Virus record (IMG/VR): IMGVR_UViG_3300036830_000166
Span: 1 to 58,267 of that record
DNA length: 58,267 nucleotides
Reading direction: 5' to 3' (one strand)
Origin: a virus
How positions within the stretch are numbered: the first letter of the stretch is position 1; the number at the start of each line of letters is the position of its first letter. Shown piece after piece: positions 47,281 to 54,173 of the stretch. The notes under the pieces were generated by a model. That model ran no database searches and was not told the DNA's origin. It saw only the letters and a list, made by a program, of their open reading frames with translations. The translations under genes and the position numbers were made by a program.

Positions 47281-47693
47281 AGGGATTCACCGAGGAGTTC
47301 TTCCGCGTTGCGCGGGTGGTCGTTCTCGCGGAGTTCCAGGTACGCCCGGTCGCACGCGAATCTGGCGCGGTACTTGTCACGCTTCTCCTCGCGCAGCTTG
47401 ACGTATTCGCGCAGGAAGTCTTTCTCGTAGGGCGTGGTCGCGGAGGAGGCCATGCGCGCCGAGAGCCGGGACGCAACCTCGGATCGGGCAATGGCGAACG
47501 CCTGCTCGTCGGCGATGAGTTCGCGCTGGCAGCGGGCGTAGGTGGCCTGCTGGAGCCGGCGTTGCAGCGCGTCTACCTCGGCGAGCGTGTTGGCCTCGCG
47601 GTCGATGCAATCGGCGGGGCAGGGGATGTCGTCGGAGGGCGGCAGGAGGATGGTGCCGTCGTGGCGCTCGAAGTAGCGGAGATGAATGGCCAT
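47277..47693 (-). CDS. coiled-coil hypothetical protein, 138 aa
   Basis: Starts with a strand and a CPADC pair, then a long coiled coil (LAEVDALQRRLQQATYARCQ, DFLREYVKLREEKRDKYRAR). It lies between terminase and portal genes. A packaging or head-assembly accessory role is possible. No motif identifies a family. Confidence 0.5.
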   Translation of the reverse strand: MAIHLRYFERHDGTILLPPSDDIPCPADCIDREANTLAEVDALQRRLQQATYARCQRELIADEQAFAIARSEVASRLSARMASSATTPYEKDFLREYVKLREEKRDKYRARFACDRAYLELRENDHPRNAEELLGESL

Positions 47694-47728
47694 CGGTCGT
47701 CGTCCCTCAGCGCAACGTTATCACACGA

Positions 47729-49987
47729 TCACAATTCGTCCAACGTCAAAGGTCGGTAGGCATCGAGCGACGCGGTGGGGAAGCGCGCGCCTGCCGACGG
47801 CGAGATGTCGATCGGCGGCAGGCGGGTGGCGTTGGCGTCGCCCATGAACCGTTTCGCCGTACGGTCGGTCTTGGATTGCTTGCCGCGCACGATCTCGATG
47901 GAGATGGCGGCGGCGAAGATGCCGTCGTCGTGCTCGCCGTCCTCGTGCTCCTGCTTGATCTTGCCGCTGGCGGTGGAGTGGGACTCGAAGTGCTCGCATT
48001 CGTGCAGCGTCCACGGGGAGTTGAGCTCGTACCAGCCGTTGCGGATGGCGTCGATGAACGAGCCGATGAGGATCGGGCGCGACCAGCCGAACGTGTACCA
48101 GCCCAGTTTGTTGGACTTGGTGGACTTGGCCGAGTCGTAGCGCTGGAAGCGGAAGATGCGCGCGTATCCCATCTGGCGCATCTGCGTGGTGACCACGTCG
48201 CCGACCGACGCCACCTGTTCCGGCGCGACCAGTGGCTGATGGTGCAGCGCGCCGGGATCGGTCATGGCGGCGGCGTAGTAGGACGCGATGGCCATGGCGA
48301 ACGCGAACGCCTGCACGTGCGAGACGTAGCAGGAGCGGAACTCGGCGGCCTGAACGTCGGGCAGGCCGGGCCGGGGCGCGATCTCGGTGACGCAGATGAC
48401 GGTCGAGTCGTTGCCCGTGCCGCCAGCGGTGTCGATGCCGATGGAGTAGTCGACGCCGGAGCGCGGCGGGTGCCACACGAACAGTTTGCCCTGCGCGTAG
48501 TCCCAGAACGCGTCGGGATTGGAGTGGCGCCAGGCGTCGACGCGGGCGTGGTCGTGGAGGAGCGGGATGAGCTCCCAGTTGTAGACGGGTCCACGCGGAG
48601 AGCGGAACGTGACCGGGATGCGCGGGCGCGGCGCGGAGGAGGAGCCGTAGTCGATGTCGTCCGGCGGAGGCTCGTACTCGTCCTCGATGGATTGGCCGGA
48701 GATGCCGTAGACGGCGTAGTCGCGCTTGCGGGCGCGGTCAACGCGATCCATCACGTCATAGCCGAACACGGACTCGGAGGATCGTTGCAGGGCCTCAGTG
48801 TCGTCACCTGCCATTTCCTGAAACCACGTGGACTCCAGCCCCTTGGCCTTGGCCTCTTCGTGGCCGATTTCCCAATAATATTGTTGCTCCAGTGGCATCG
48901 AGCCGTCGGCCCACCACGACCGTTTGTCAGGCGGCAGGGTGGGATGCGGCGCGCACAGATGCCGGCGGATCATGTCATGCGTGCGGACGTAGAGTTCGGC
49001 CTTGGCCACGTGCTCCCGCGTATCCGGGAGGCGGCGGGAGTGGAAGTCCGGCGGGACCGGGTGCGCGCGCAGCCACGCCGGCTTCGGGTAGATGTCAAGC
49101 CCCACGAACCACGGCAGGAACAGCGGCAGCAGGCGCGATTGGCCCTCGGCGAAGTTGGACTTCGAGAAGCGCCAGGTGTCGGCCCACCAGCCCACGTCGC
49201 CCTCACCGGTGGATTCGAGGATGCCGAAGATGGACGGCGAGGGGTGGACGGCCTTGAACAACGCGGCTTCGATCTGGTCGGCGGCGTTCGAGAACGAGGC
49301 ACACTCGGAGAGATGGTAGACGGTCGGCGTGGCACCGCGCGCGATGCCCGACATCTGGTTGCCGTGCTGGATCGAGACGCCGGAGTTCAGCGAGCCGAAT
49401 TCCAGTTTCCCTCGGTCGGACTCGACGCGGGCGGTGTATTGTGGCCGCAGCCACACGGGAAGCATGTCGTACGCCATCAGAAGTTTCTTGGCCATCATCA
49501 GGGATTTCCCCTGGTCGGCGGAGGCGATGACCGCGTTGACGCCGTAGGAGAACACGATGCGGAGCATGATCAGGAGTTCGACGACGGTAGTCATGCCCAG
49601 CTGGCGGGCCTTCAGGATCATAATTTCGATGGCCACGTCGCGGGATTCGAGGTCACCGATGATGCCGAACAGGATGGCTTGCGCGATGCGGAACGCGAAC
49701 CGCCGGATGACCCCTTCCTCGTCGATCACGAAGCCGTAGCGGGTGACCGCGTAGTCGGCGTCGCACATGACCAGGCAGCGTTCGTTGAGCATCCACTGGC
49801 GCTCCCAGGCGTCGAGATGCTGGGTGCCGCAGGGGCGTCCGTCGGCGTCGAGGATGTAGCGGGATTCGTCGGTGAGCCACGTCTCGAACGCCTCGATCTC
49901 GTCGATCGAATGGCGCACGGGGACGAAGCCGAAGACGCCCTCGACTTCAGTGCGGATGCGGGCGGCGACTTTGTCGGGGTGGTACAT
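47729..49987 (-). CDS. terminase large subunit (TerL), 752 aa
   Basis: The ATPase domain has a deviant P-loop near residues 126-134 (LKARQLGMTT), as in many TerL proteins. The Walker B near 222-228 is TVYHLSECA, with Ser-Glu as catalytic pair. The nuclease domain near 515-535 begins VDYSIGIDTAGGTGNDSTV, giving the Asp residues of an RNase H-like fold; later acidic residues (EDGEHDDGIFAAAISIE near 690) complete it. It cuts and pumps phage DNA into the prohead through the portal. At 752 aa it is longer than most TerL proteins. Confidence 0.85.
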   Translation of the reverse strand: MYHPDKVAARIRTEVEGVFGFVPVRHSIDEIEAFETWLTDESRYILDADGRPCGTQHLDAWERQWMLNERCLVMCDADYAVTRYGFVIDEEGVIRRFAFRIAQAILFGIIGDLESRDVAIEIMILKARQLGMTTVVELLIMLRIVFSYGVNAVIASADQGKSLMMAKKLLMAYDMLPVWLRPQYTARVESDRGKLEFGSLNSGVSIQHGNQMSGIARGATPTVYHLSECASFSNAADQIEAALFKAVHPSPSIFGILESTGEGDVGWWADTWRFSKSNFAEGQSRLLPLFLPWFVGLDIYPKPAWLRAHPVPPDFHSRRLPDTREHVAKAELYVRTHDMIRRHLCAPHPTLPPDKRSWWADGSMPLEQQYYWEIGHEEAKAKGLESTWFQEMAGDDTEALQRSSESVFGYDVMDRVDRARKRDYAVYGISGQSIEDEYEPPPDDIDYGSSSAPRPRIPVTFRSPRGPVYNWELIPLLHDHARVDAWRHSNPDAFWDYAQGKLFVWHPPRSGVDYSIGIDTAGGTGNDSTVICVTEIAPRPGLPDVQAAEFRSCYVSHVQAFAFAMAIASYYAAAMTDPGALHHQPLVAPEQVASVGDVVTTQMRQMGYARIFRFQRYDSAKSTKSNKLGWYTFGWSRPILIGSFIDAIRNGWYELNSPWTLHECEHFESHSTASGKIKQEHEDGEHDDGIFAAAISIEIVRGKQSKTDRTAKRFMGDANATRLPPIDISPSAGARFPTASLDAYRPLTLDEL

Positions 49988-49993
49988 CGGGGG

Positions 49994-50740
49994 CTACTCG
50001 TCGCCCTCGGCGTCGGACTCGGACTCGACGTATTCCTGCTCGACCATCACCGGGACGCGGGCGGCGTCGCCGCGAGGCATGAACGCCTGCGGGACGGTGG
50101 ACGCGGTCGCCGCGGGCAACTCTTTCGTCGCTGCGGACGCCAGCGCTGCCGACGCCTGCTGGCGGCGCTCGACGATGCGCCGGATCGTGTCCTCCGGCGA
50201 CGCGAGGGAGGTGGCGTCGGACTTGGCCGCGGCGGAGGCGTTCGCCGATGCGTTGATGCCGATGTTGATCGTCGATCCCTTCGGCGACGGCGTGAATCCC
50301 ATGTGCTTCAGATGGGCCATCCTGTCTTCCACGCCCTCCGGCGTCTCCGCGACGGCGGAGGACACGGCGACGATGGCCTCGTGGCGTTCCGCAGCTTTGA
50401 TCGCGCCCAGTTGCGCCTTCTGGAGCCGGATCACCTCGGCGATGACGCCCCACAGCCGCGTGGGGGAGAGGCCGGCGGCGACTGAGAACGCTTCCACGGG
50501 GAGAGTCCGGCGGACGTAGGCCGGCAGGAGCGGATTGTCGTACTTGGAGACGAAATGGCGCGCTTCCGGGAGGTCTGAGGCGCGCAGTGCATCGAGGACG
50601 GCAGGCAGGCCGCCGCCGACCTTGGCGATCAGGGAGGAGATTCGCGGCGCGTCGTCGACGGCCTTGGGATCGACGCCGAGGATCAGGTAGGCGCGGGCGC
50701 GGCGGTCGCGGGAGGCGGGAGTGGAGGCGAAGGGGCTCAC
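49994..50740 (-). CDS. putative terminase small subunit, 248 aa
   Basis: It lies directly upstream of TerL in transcription order, the normal place of the small subunit. Predicted helices (LIAKVGGGLPAVLDALRASD, LSPTRLWGVIAEVIRLQKAQ) and a C-terminal acidic tail (EQEYVESESDAEGDE) fit a DNA-recognising, TerL-contacting protein. A central SINIG/N/A-rich linker is followed by a helix (PEDTIRRIVERRQQASAALA). There is no certain HTH, so the assignment is by position and composition. Confidence 0.55.
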   Translation of the reverse strand: MSPFASTPASRDRRARAYLILGVDPKAVDDAPRISSLIAKVGGGLPAVLDALRASDLPEARHFVSKYDNPLLPAYVRRTLPVEAFSVAAGLSPTRLWGVIAEVIRLQKAQLGAIKAAERHEAIVAVSSAVAETPEGVEDRMAHLKHMGFTPSPKGSTINIGINASANASAAAKSDATSLASPEDTIRRIVERRQQASAALASAATKELPAATASTVPQAFMPRGDAARVPVMVEQEYVESESDAEGDE

Positions 50741-50940
50741 CGGCTGGCTCCCTCGTCGCGGCCCCGGTCGTCGAATCCGCGCTCGAAGTCCTCCGGCGTG
50801 GCGACGGAGAACTCAGCAGGCCGTCGCGCCAGCGTTGGCGTCGGCGGGTGGGCACGCTCCAGCGCGTCGGCAATGCGGGCGGCGTGGCCAGCGAGGCGCT
50901 TGAGCCACACGATAGCGCGGCCTACGGGTGTGGAATACAT
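50737..50940 (-). CDS. hypothetical protein, 67 aa
   Basis: An amphipathic helix at the N-terminus (GRAIVWLKRLAGHAARIADA), then a charged disordered end. ATGA overlap with the next gene. Unknown function. Confidence 0.45.
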   Translation of the reverse strand: MYSTPVGRAIVWLKRLAGHAARIADALERAHPPTPTLARRPAEFSVATPEDFERGFDDRGRDEGASR

Positions 50941-50944
50941 GGCG

Positions 50945-51517
50945 TCAGTCCAGTCCCAGTTCGCGCCGCATCTCCGGCGTCACGTCCGTGAGATCGGGCA
51001 GCGGGAACTCCGCGCTGGCGGCCATACCAATGTCCGACGGGTGGTATTGCACGAGGCGCTCCGTCGAATGGCCGTCCTGTCCCATCGTCGTGACTTCGAT
51101 CGGCAGCGAGTGCTCGATGCGGGCCAGGTTGGGGGAGTCGATATCGCGGACGAGTTGCGTCGATTGGAACACGGTGGGGGCGGCGTCGGGGCCGTCGGGG
51201 GCGACGGAGGTGGCGTCGTCCGTTGGTGGCGGCGGCGCGAGCGTCGGCCCCGGCTCCAGCGCGGCGAGGGCGGGCGTCCGAGCGACCGCGTCGTCGGCGG
51301 CGGGCCGGGAGCGCACCGCGTCCACCGAGACCGGGATCGCGGGCAGGCCGAGGTGCAGGGTCAGGCGGAGTTCGTAGGCGATGCGCGGGTAGGCGGTCTG
51401 GCCGGAAAGTAAACCGTTATCCTGCAACATCCGCGCCACGTCGGCGAGAATTATTTGCGAGAGTTCCGTCCCTTGCAGCGCCTTGTTGCTAACCAGCTCC
51501 CTGCTCGTTGGGCTCAT
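50945..51517 (-). CDS. hypothetical late protein, 190 aa
   Basis: The start at 51517 follows AGGAG by 8 bases, so the longer frame to 51712 is rejected. The N-terminal half has helices (ELSQIILADVARMLQDNGLL), the middle is Pro/Ala/Asp-rich, and the C-terminal part (DIDSPNLARIEHSLPIEVTT, DLTDVTPEMRRELGLD) is acidic. No motif was recognised. It overlaps the next upstream gene by 29 bases. Confidence 0.5.
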   Translation of the reverse strand: MSPTSRELVSNKALQGTELSQIILADVARMLQDNGLLSGQTAYPRIAYELRLTLHLGLPAIPVSVDAVRSRPAADDAVARTPALAALEPGPTLAPPPPTDDATSVAPDGPDAAPTVFQSTQLVRDIDSPNLARIEHSLPIEVTTMGQDGHSTERLVQYHPSDIGMAASAEFPLPDLTDVTPEMRRELGLD

Positions 51518-51839
51518 GGGTGGTGCTCCTTCGTAGTCGTCGTTGAGTATAGTCGTTGGCCTTGGCCTCCAGCGCGGCGCGGGAGAGTCGAGGGTCGTCG
51601 AGGGCGAGGCGGCGGATGACACGGAGAGGGAGGCCGCGGGCCAGGAGGGAGGCCAGCCATCTTGCGTGGGCCTGTCGCGCCTTTTCAAGAGGGAATATTC
51701 CAAAGTCCGCATAATGGAATGGCAGTGTTGTCAGCCACACCGTCACCGGGCCTTCCCAGTGCTCCCAGCGGTCGGCGGCGATCCGGTCGAAGCGGGGCGT
51801 CGTCGTGATGGCGGAGGTCGGCGTGGTGGCGAGGGTCAT
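51489..51839 (-). CDS. hypothetical protein, 116 aa
   Basis: Begins as an ATGA overlap. It has an aromatic N-terminal region (RWEHWEGPVTVWLTTLPFHY), then a helical basic part (ARWLASLLARGLPLRVIRRL). No motif is recognised; its place between the first late genes and terminase suggests a packaging accessory. Confidence 0.45.
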   Translation of the reverse strand: MTLATTPTSAITTTPRFDRIAADRWEHWEGPVTVWLTTLPFHYADFGIFPLEKARQAHARWLASLLARGLPLRVIRRLALDDPRLSRAALEAKANDYTQRRLRRSTTHEPNEQGAG

Positions 51840-52375
51840 CGCGTCCCTCCATCCCGCTCCAGTTCATCCAATCCCGGCGGCGGCGGCACTGTCCGGCGCA
51901 GGTGCGGCCTCGGCGGCGGCGCGGCGGCGATCCGCGGCGGCGTCTGAGGTGCATCCGGCACAGGCAGCGAGTCCATCTCCAGCGCCGTCGTGACTTCCTC
52001 GACGGCACGGCGCGGCAGCGCGGCCTCCAGCTCCCGCACTTTGGCTTTGTGGCGGTAGAGACGGCGGCGCGCGACCGCCTCGGCGCGCATCTTCTCCTGC
52101 GTCGCGGGCGCGATCCGCGAGGGTCGCCGCGCGTTGGCGCGCACGCCCGGCCGATCCCAGTAAGAGGAGTGGCAGTTCGGGCAGGAAGTCGGATGCGGGT
52201 TGCGGTAGGGCCGCCACTCGCCGAACAGGCGGCCGTAGCCGCAGCGGCGGCACCACAGCGGGAGCTGGCGGGTCGGCGACGCACGCAGGGCCGACCACAG
52301 CCGAGAGTCAGCGTCCTCCTCGGACGCCAGTTCCCACGCCCGTTGCGCGTCGAGTTGTGCGTCGGCCAGCGTCAT
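51836..52375 (-). CDS. zinc-ribbon plus coiled-coil protein, 179 aa
   Basis: A zinc ribbon is visible near residues 42-70 (WCRRCGYGRLFGEW then SCPNCHSSYW). Next comes a basic helix (RMRAEAVARRRL-like region: EKMRAEAVARRRLYRHKAKV), and the end has TVPPPPGLDELERD, sharing TVPPPP with other late proteins. Zinc ribbon plus basic helix suggests nucleic-acid binding, perhaps near packaging. Its exact role is unknown. Confidence 0.5.
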   Translation of the reverse strand: MTLADAQLDAQRAWELASEEDADSRLWSALRASPTRQLPLWCRRCGYGRLFGEWRPYRNPHPTSCPNCHSSYWDRPGVRANARRPSRIAPATQEKMRAEAVARRRLYRHKAKVRELEAALPRRAVEEVTTALEMDSLPVPDAPQTPPRIAAAPPPRPHLRRTVPPPPGLDELERDGGTR

Positions 52376-52659
52376 TGTTTGATCGTCGATCCCGGCTCCG
52401 GCTCCGGCTGTACCAGCTTGTAGATGTCGCCCAGTTGCGTCCCCTCCGGGAACTCCATGGTCACATTGGCCAAGAGCGTGATCGCGCCGTTCATGGCGAT
52501 CGCTCCCTCCGGGCCGGGCGACAGCACAGTCGATGCCGGGCGCACATCGACCACGCGAAAGTTCATCGCGGGTTGCGGCAGGGCGGCCCGGATCAGGTCG
52601 CCCTTGCGCAGTACGTTGCCCAGCGCGTCACGAGGCCAGCTGCGGTCGGCGTTGCTCAT
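52372..52659 (-). CDS. hypothetical protein, 95 aa
   Basis: The start at 52659 overlaps the upstream stop as ATGA, making the long frame to 53187 unlikely. Small beta-barrel-like pattern (VLRKGDLIRAALPQPAMNFR, GAITLLANVTMEFPEGTQLG, DIYKLVQ). It may be a small beta protein such as an adaptor. No family recognised. Confidence 0.5.
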   Translation of the reverse strand: MSNADRSWPRDALGNVLRKGDLIRAALPQPAMNFRVVDVRPASTVLSPGPEGAIAMNGAITLLANVTMEFPEGTQLGDIYKLVQPEPEPGSTIKQ

Positions 52660-52967
52660 GCGGTCTGGGATATCTCCAATCCCGTCGGAGTCGGCTGAAG
52701 CAGCGGCACGGACACGGTGCCCGCGACCGGCGACGGCGCGCCCGGCGGCGTGAACGAGGATGTACACGTGAGATTGAACGCCGTCGCGGTGTCTGTGGCG
52801 ACCGTTTGCGCGGTCACCGATGTCCCGTCCGCCGATGGTGTCAGGGTCACGTTGGTGTCGTCCGAAGTCCAAGTGAAGGTCGTCCCGGCGGGGAAGATGG
52901 TGCCCGCGGGGGTAGGGGTCTCGGCGAATGTGCCCGCCGAACCGAGAGTGATTCCGTTGATGGCCAT
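52656..52967 (-). CDS. Ig-like or decoration-type protein, 103 aa
   Basis: The start at 52967 has AAGGAG 8 bases upstream. The product is beta-rich with a Thr-rich pattern (GTIFPAGTTFTWTSDDTNVT, GTSVTAQTVATDTATAFNLT) typical of an Ig-like or BIG-type domain, often used to decorate phage particles. The frame remains open upstream to an ATG at 53150, which would add a 61-residue segment with a membrane helix (see findings). First gene of the late operon. Confidence 0.5.
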   Translation of the reverse strand: MAINGITLGSAGTFAETPTPAGTIFPAGTTFTWTSDDTNVTLTPSADGTSVTAQTVATDTATAFNLTCTSSFTPPGAPSPVAGTVSVPLLQPTPTGLEISQTA

Positions 52968-53157
52968 GATCGTAGCTCCTTGAATCTGTGAGATTTGTAG
53001 CGTTGTGGGAATGCGGGCGAGGAGGAACCCTAAGTGGAGCAGCGTGTCTAGCAGGCGGTCGGATCGTCGGAACGATTCTCGCACCAAAACCAGCAACCAG
53101 CCTAGAATCAACGCGATAGCTATCAGTGCGAGGAGCATAGCCGGTGCCATGGAGGAC

Positions 53158-53187
53158 AGCGTAACACGGGCTGGAACGCGGTGTCAA
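53158..53187 (-). promoter_or_regulatory. candidate late promoter (minus strand)
   Basis: TTGACA (53182-53187), an 18-bp spacer and TACGCT (53158-53163) on the minus strand. Transcription would begin near 53150, just before the first late gene. The -35 is a perfect match, the -10 weak. It faces away from the promoter at 53902, so the two would divide leftward late and rightward early expression. Confidence 0.5.
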
Positions 53188-53241
53188 GGTGAATGTAGCG
53201 TAACTTTACGGCCCACCCCCCCTTCCTCCCTCCCCGGAAGT

Positions 53242-53289
53242 GGGATCGACGCGACCGTTCGAACGAGATCGATGATTCGCGTCGATCCC
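53242..53289. repeat. 13-bp inverted repeat (cruciform) with inner palindrome
   Basis: GGGATCGACGCGA (53242-53254) and TCGCGTCGATCCC (53277-53289) pair perfectly. The 22-nt loop contains the 10-bp palindrome CGTTCGAACG (53256-53265). Long pyrimidine-only stretches flank it on both sides, so the region may extrude as a cruciform or form a triplex. Confidence 0.65.
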
Positions 53290-53339
53290 TCCTCCTCCCT
53301 CCCTCCCTCCTCCCGGCCGCCCGGCGTCGCAGGCTCCAG

Positions 53340-53362
53340 GCAAAATTACAAAAATAAAATTG
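53340..53362. other. AT-rich island in GC-rich non-coding DNA
   Basis: About 23 bases of A/T with few G/C (AAAATTACAAAAATAAAATT at its core). The neighbourhood is over 65 percent GC by eye. Such islands serve as DNA unwinding elements at origins; whether this one does is inference. Confidence 0.4.
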
Positions 53363-53473
53363 GTGAGAATGACGCGAGGGGGAGTGGGGGGATGTCTCCG
53401 TCCGAGAGCCGCCCCTTCCTGCGGACAACTCGGCCGGGGCCGCGGCCGGCGCCGCCGACGAGGGATGCGTGGG

Positions 53474-53497
53474 GTAACGTTACTGTAACATTGTTAC
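53474..53497. repeat. double GTAAC dyad (candidate operator)
   Basis: GTAACGTTAC (53474-53483) is a perfect 10-bp palindrome. Two bases downstream, GTAAC and GTTAC (53485-53489, 53493-53497) flank a 3-bp centre. Four GTAAC half-sites in 24 bases suggest binding of a dimeric or tetrameric regulator. Confidence 0.5.
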
Positions 53498-53645
53498 GTC
53501 GCCGCCCGGTGCGGGAGGATCGTGGCTCAGCGACGGAGGGTGCGCCGTCGTGGGACGCGAGACGACCTGGGCCGGACTGGGCGCGGGTGTGGGACAAGGG
53601 GACTACGCGAGGACAAGGGCGGCGCGGTCGCGGCGCTCACGGCCC

Positions 53646-53681
53646 GTCTCACTTTGAGACGCAGTAGTCTCAGTCTGAGAC
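53646..53681. repeat. tandem GTCTCA-NNN-TGAGAC operator pair
   Basis: Two 15-bp dyads, GTCTCACTTTGAGAC (53646-53660) and GTCTCAGTCTGAGAC (53667-53681), have perfect 6-bp half-sites with different 3-bp centres. Centre-to-centre distance is 21 bp, two helical turns, so two dimers would sit on the same face of DNA. Conservation of the half-sites but not the centres points to protein recognition. Confidence 0.65.
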
Positions 53682-53708
53682 GGCGGCACTCGATCCCACT
53701 CCCCCGCC

Positions 53709-53788
53709 ATCCCTGGCATCCCTGCCACCGCCACTCAATCCCTACTATCCCTATCAGGATCATGCCAAGTATCCCCATAATCCCTACT
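53709..53788. repeat. three tandem pairs of an ATCCCT nonamer (iteron-like)
   Basis: Nonamers start at 53709, 53718, 53738, 53747, 53771 and 53780. Each begins ATCCC and five of six begin ATCCCT (ATCCCTACT occurs twice). Copies within a pair are exactly 9 bp apart; pairs are 29 and 33 bp apart. A weaker copy begins at 53693. Tandem short direct repeats of this sort bind initiator proteins at origins. Confidence 0.55.
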
Positions 53789-53833
53789 AAGTCTATGGCA
53801 CACATCGGCACGGAGGAGATGCAACCGGCTGGC

Positions 53834-53864
53834 CACTGGGTATCAACGTTGATATCCGCCAGTG
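53834..53864. repeat. nested palindrome upstream of the rightward promoter
   Basis: The 14-bp perfect palindrome TATCAACGTTGATA (53841-53854) is enclosed by a second inverted repeat, CACTGG (53834-53839) and CCAGTG (53859-53864). Its centre is about 55 bp upstream of the -35 at 53902, a usual position for an activator or repressor site. Confidence 0.55.
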
Positions 53865-53901
53865 CAGAGCGATTTATTTCGCAAGTTACGCTACTTTTTA
53901 C

Positions 53902-53930
53902 TTGACACACGTGTAAGGTCGCGGTAGAGT
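53902..53930 (+). promoter_or_regulatory. strong promoter for the right-arm gene chain, with palindrome
   Basis: TTGACA (53902-53907), a 17-bp spacer and TAGAGT (53925-53930). The 8-bp palindrome ACACGTGT (53907-53914) overlaps the spacer and may be an operator. Start of transcription would be about 53937, directly before the first GTTAGATC leader. It occupies the place a cassette promoter has in an integron. Confidence 0.7.
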
Positions 53931-53940
53931 GTGCATGTCA

Positions 53941-53955
53941 GTTAGATCAATCGGG
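53941..53955 (+). repeat. GTTAGATC leader repeat 1
   Basis: GTTAGATCAATCGGG, identical to the copies at 54148 and 54872, lies about 4 bases after the predicted transcript start and 8 bases before the first ATG. The initial GTTAGAT fits the GTTRRRY box of integron recombination sites. No partner box is seen upstream, so it would correspond to an attI-like or simple leader element. Confidence 0.55.
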
Positions 53956-53963
53956 GGCCGACA

Positions 53964-54152
53964 ATGAGCAAGGGATGGTATGAGACGGAGTTGTTGGACT
54001 TGTGGCGCGTGAGCCGTACCGCGTTGGCGGGATTGGATCATGTGCCGTCGCGCTGGGAACGACTGCAATGGTCGCTGGGTGAGTTTATCAAGGCGCATCT
54101 GGACCAGCCACGTAAGCAGGTTTACTTGGACCTGGACGCGTATACACGTTAG
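53964..54152 (+). CDS. hypothetical protein, 62 aa
   Basis: First gene of the right-arm chain; CGGGGG of the leader is its likely ribosome site. The product (MSKGWYETELLDLWRVSRTA, then RLQWSLGEFIKAHLDQPRKQ) is a small helical protein. Its TAG stop is contained in the next GTTAGATC repeat. Family not recognised. Confidence 0.55.
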   Translation: MSKGWYETELLDLWRVSRTALAGLDHVPSRWERLQWSLGEFIKAHLDQPRKQVYLDLDAYTR

Positions 54153-54162
54153 ATCAATCGGG
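54148..54162 (+). repeat. GTTAGATC leader repeat 2
   Basis: A perfect copy of GTTAGATCAATCGGG. The TAG inside it is the stop codon of the preceding gene. No complementary CTAAC box is present within 60 bases upstream, so this copy is not a complete attC-like site. Confidence 0.5.
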
Positions 54163-54173
54163 ACACAAATTCA

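Larger units (their letters stand above)
53188..53901. other. non-coding regulatory/origin candidate region
   Basis: About 714 bases without a convincing gene. Short frames here are broken, GC-rich and lack ribosome sites. The region holds polypyrimidine tracts (53213-53236, 53287-53315), a cruciform, an AT-rich patch (53340-53362), paired dyads and nonamer repeats (listed separately). It lies between leftward late and rightward early promoters. This is the usual setting of a phage origin of replication or a genetic switch. Confidence 0.55.

Noticed and set aside
47876-50485. 869-codon plus-strand open frame opposite the terminase
   Set aside because: Antisense to the clearly identified TerL and its neighbour; it is Val/Gly/Arg/Asp-rich with no motifs, as expected of a shadow in high-GC DNA.
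53709-53788. CRISPR array
   Set aside because: Repeats are only 9 bp, directly adjacent in pairs, with no uniform spacers.
53527-53910. Minus-strand 127-codon frame over the nonamer repeats
   Set aside because: The Gly-Ile repeats in its product simply reflect the ATCCCT repeats; no ribosome site and it crosses several dyads.
54148-54162. Complete attC site at leader copy 2
   Set aside because: No RYYYAAC box or paired arms within 60 bases upstream; only the GTTAGAT half exists.
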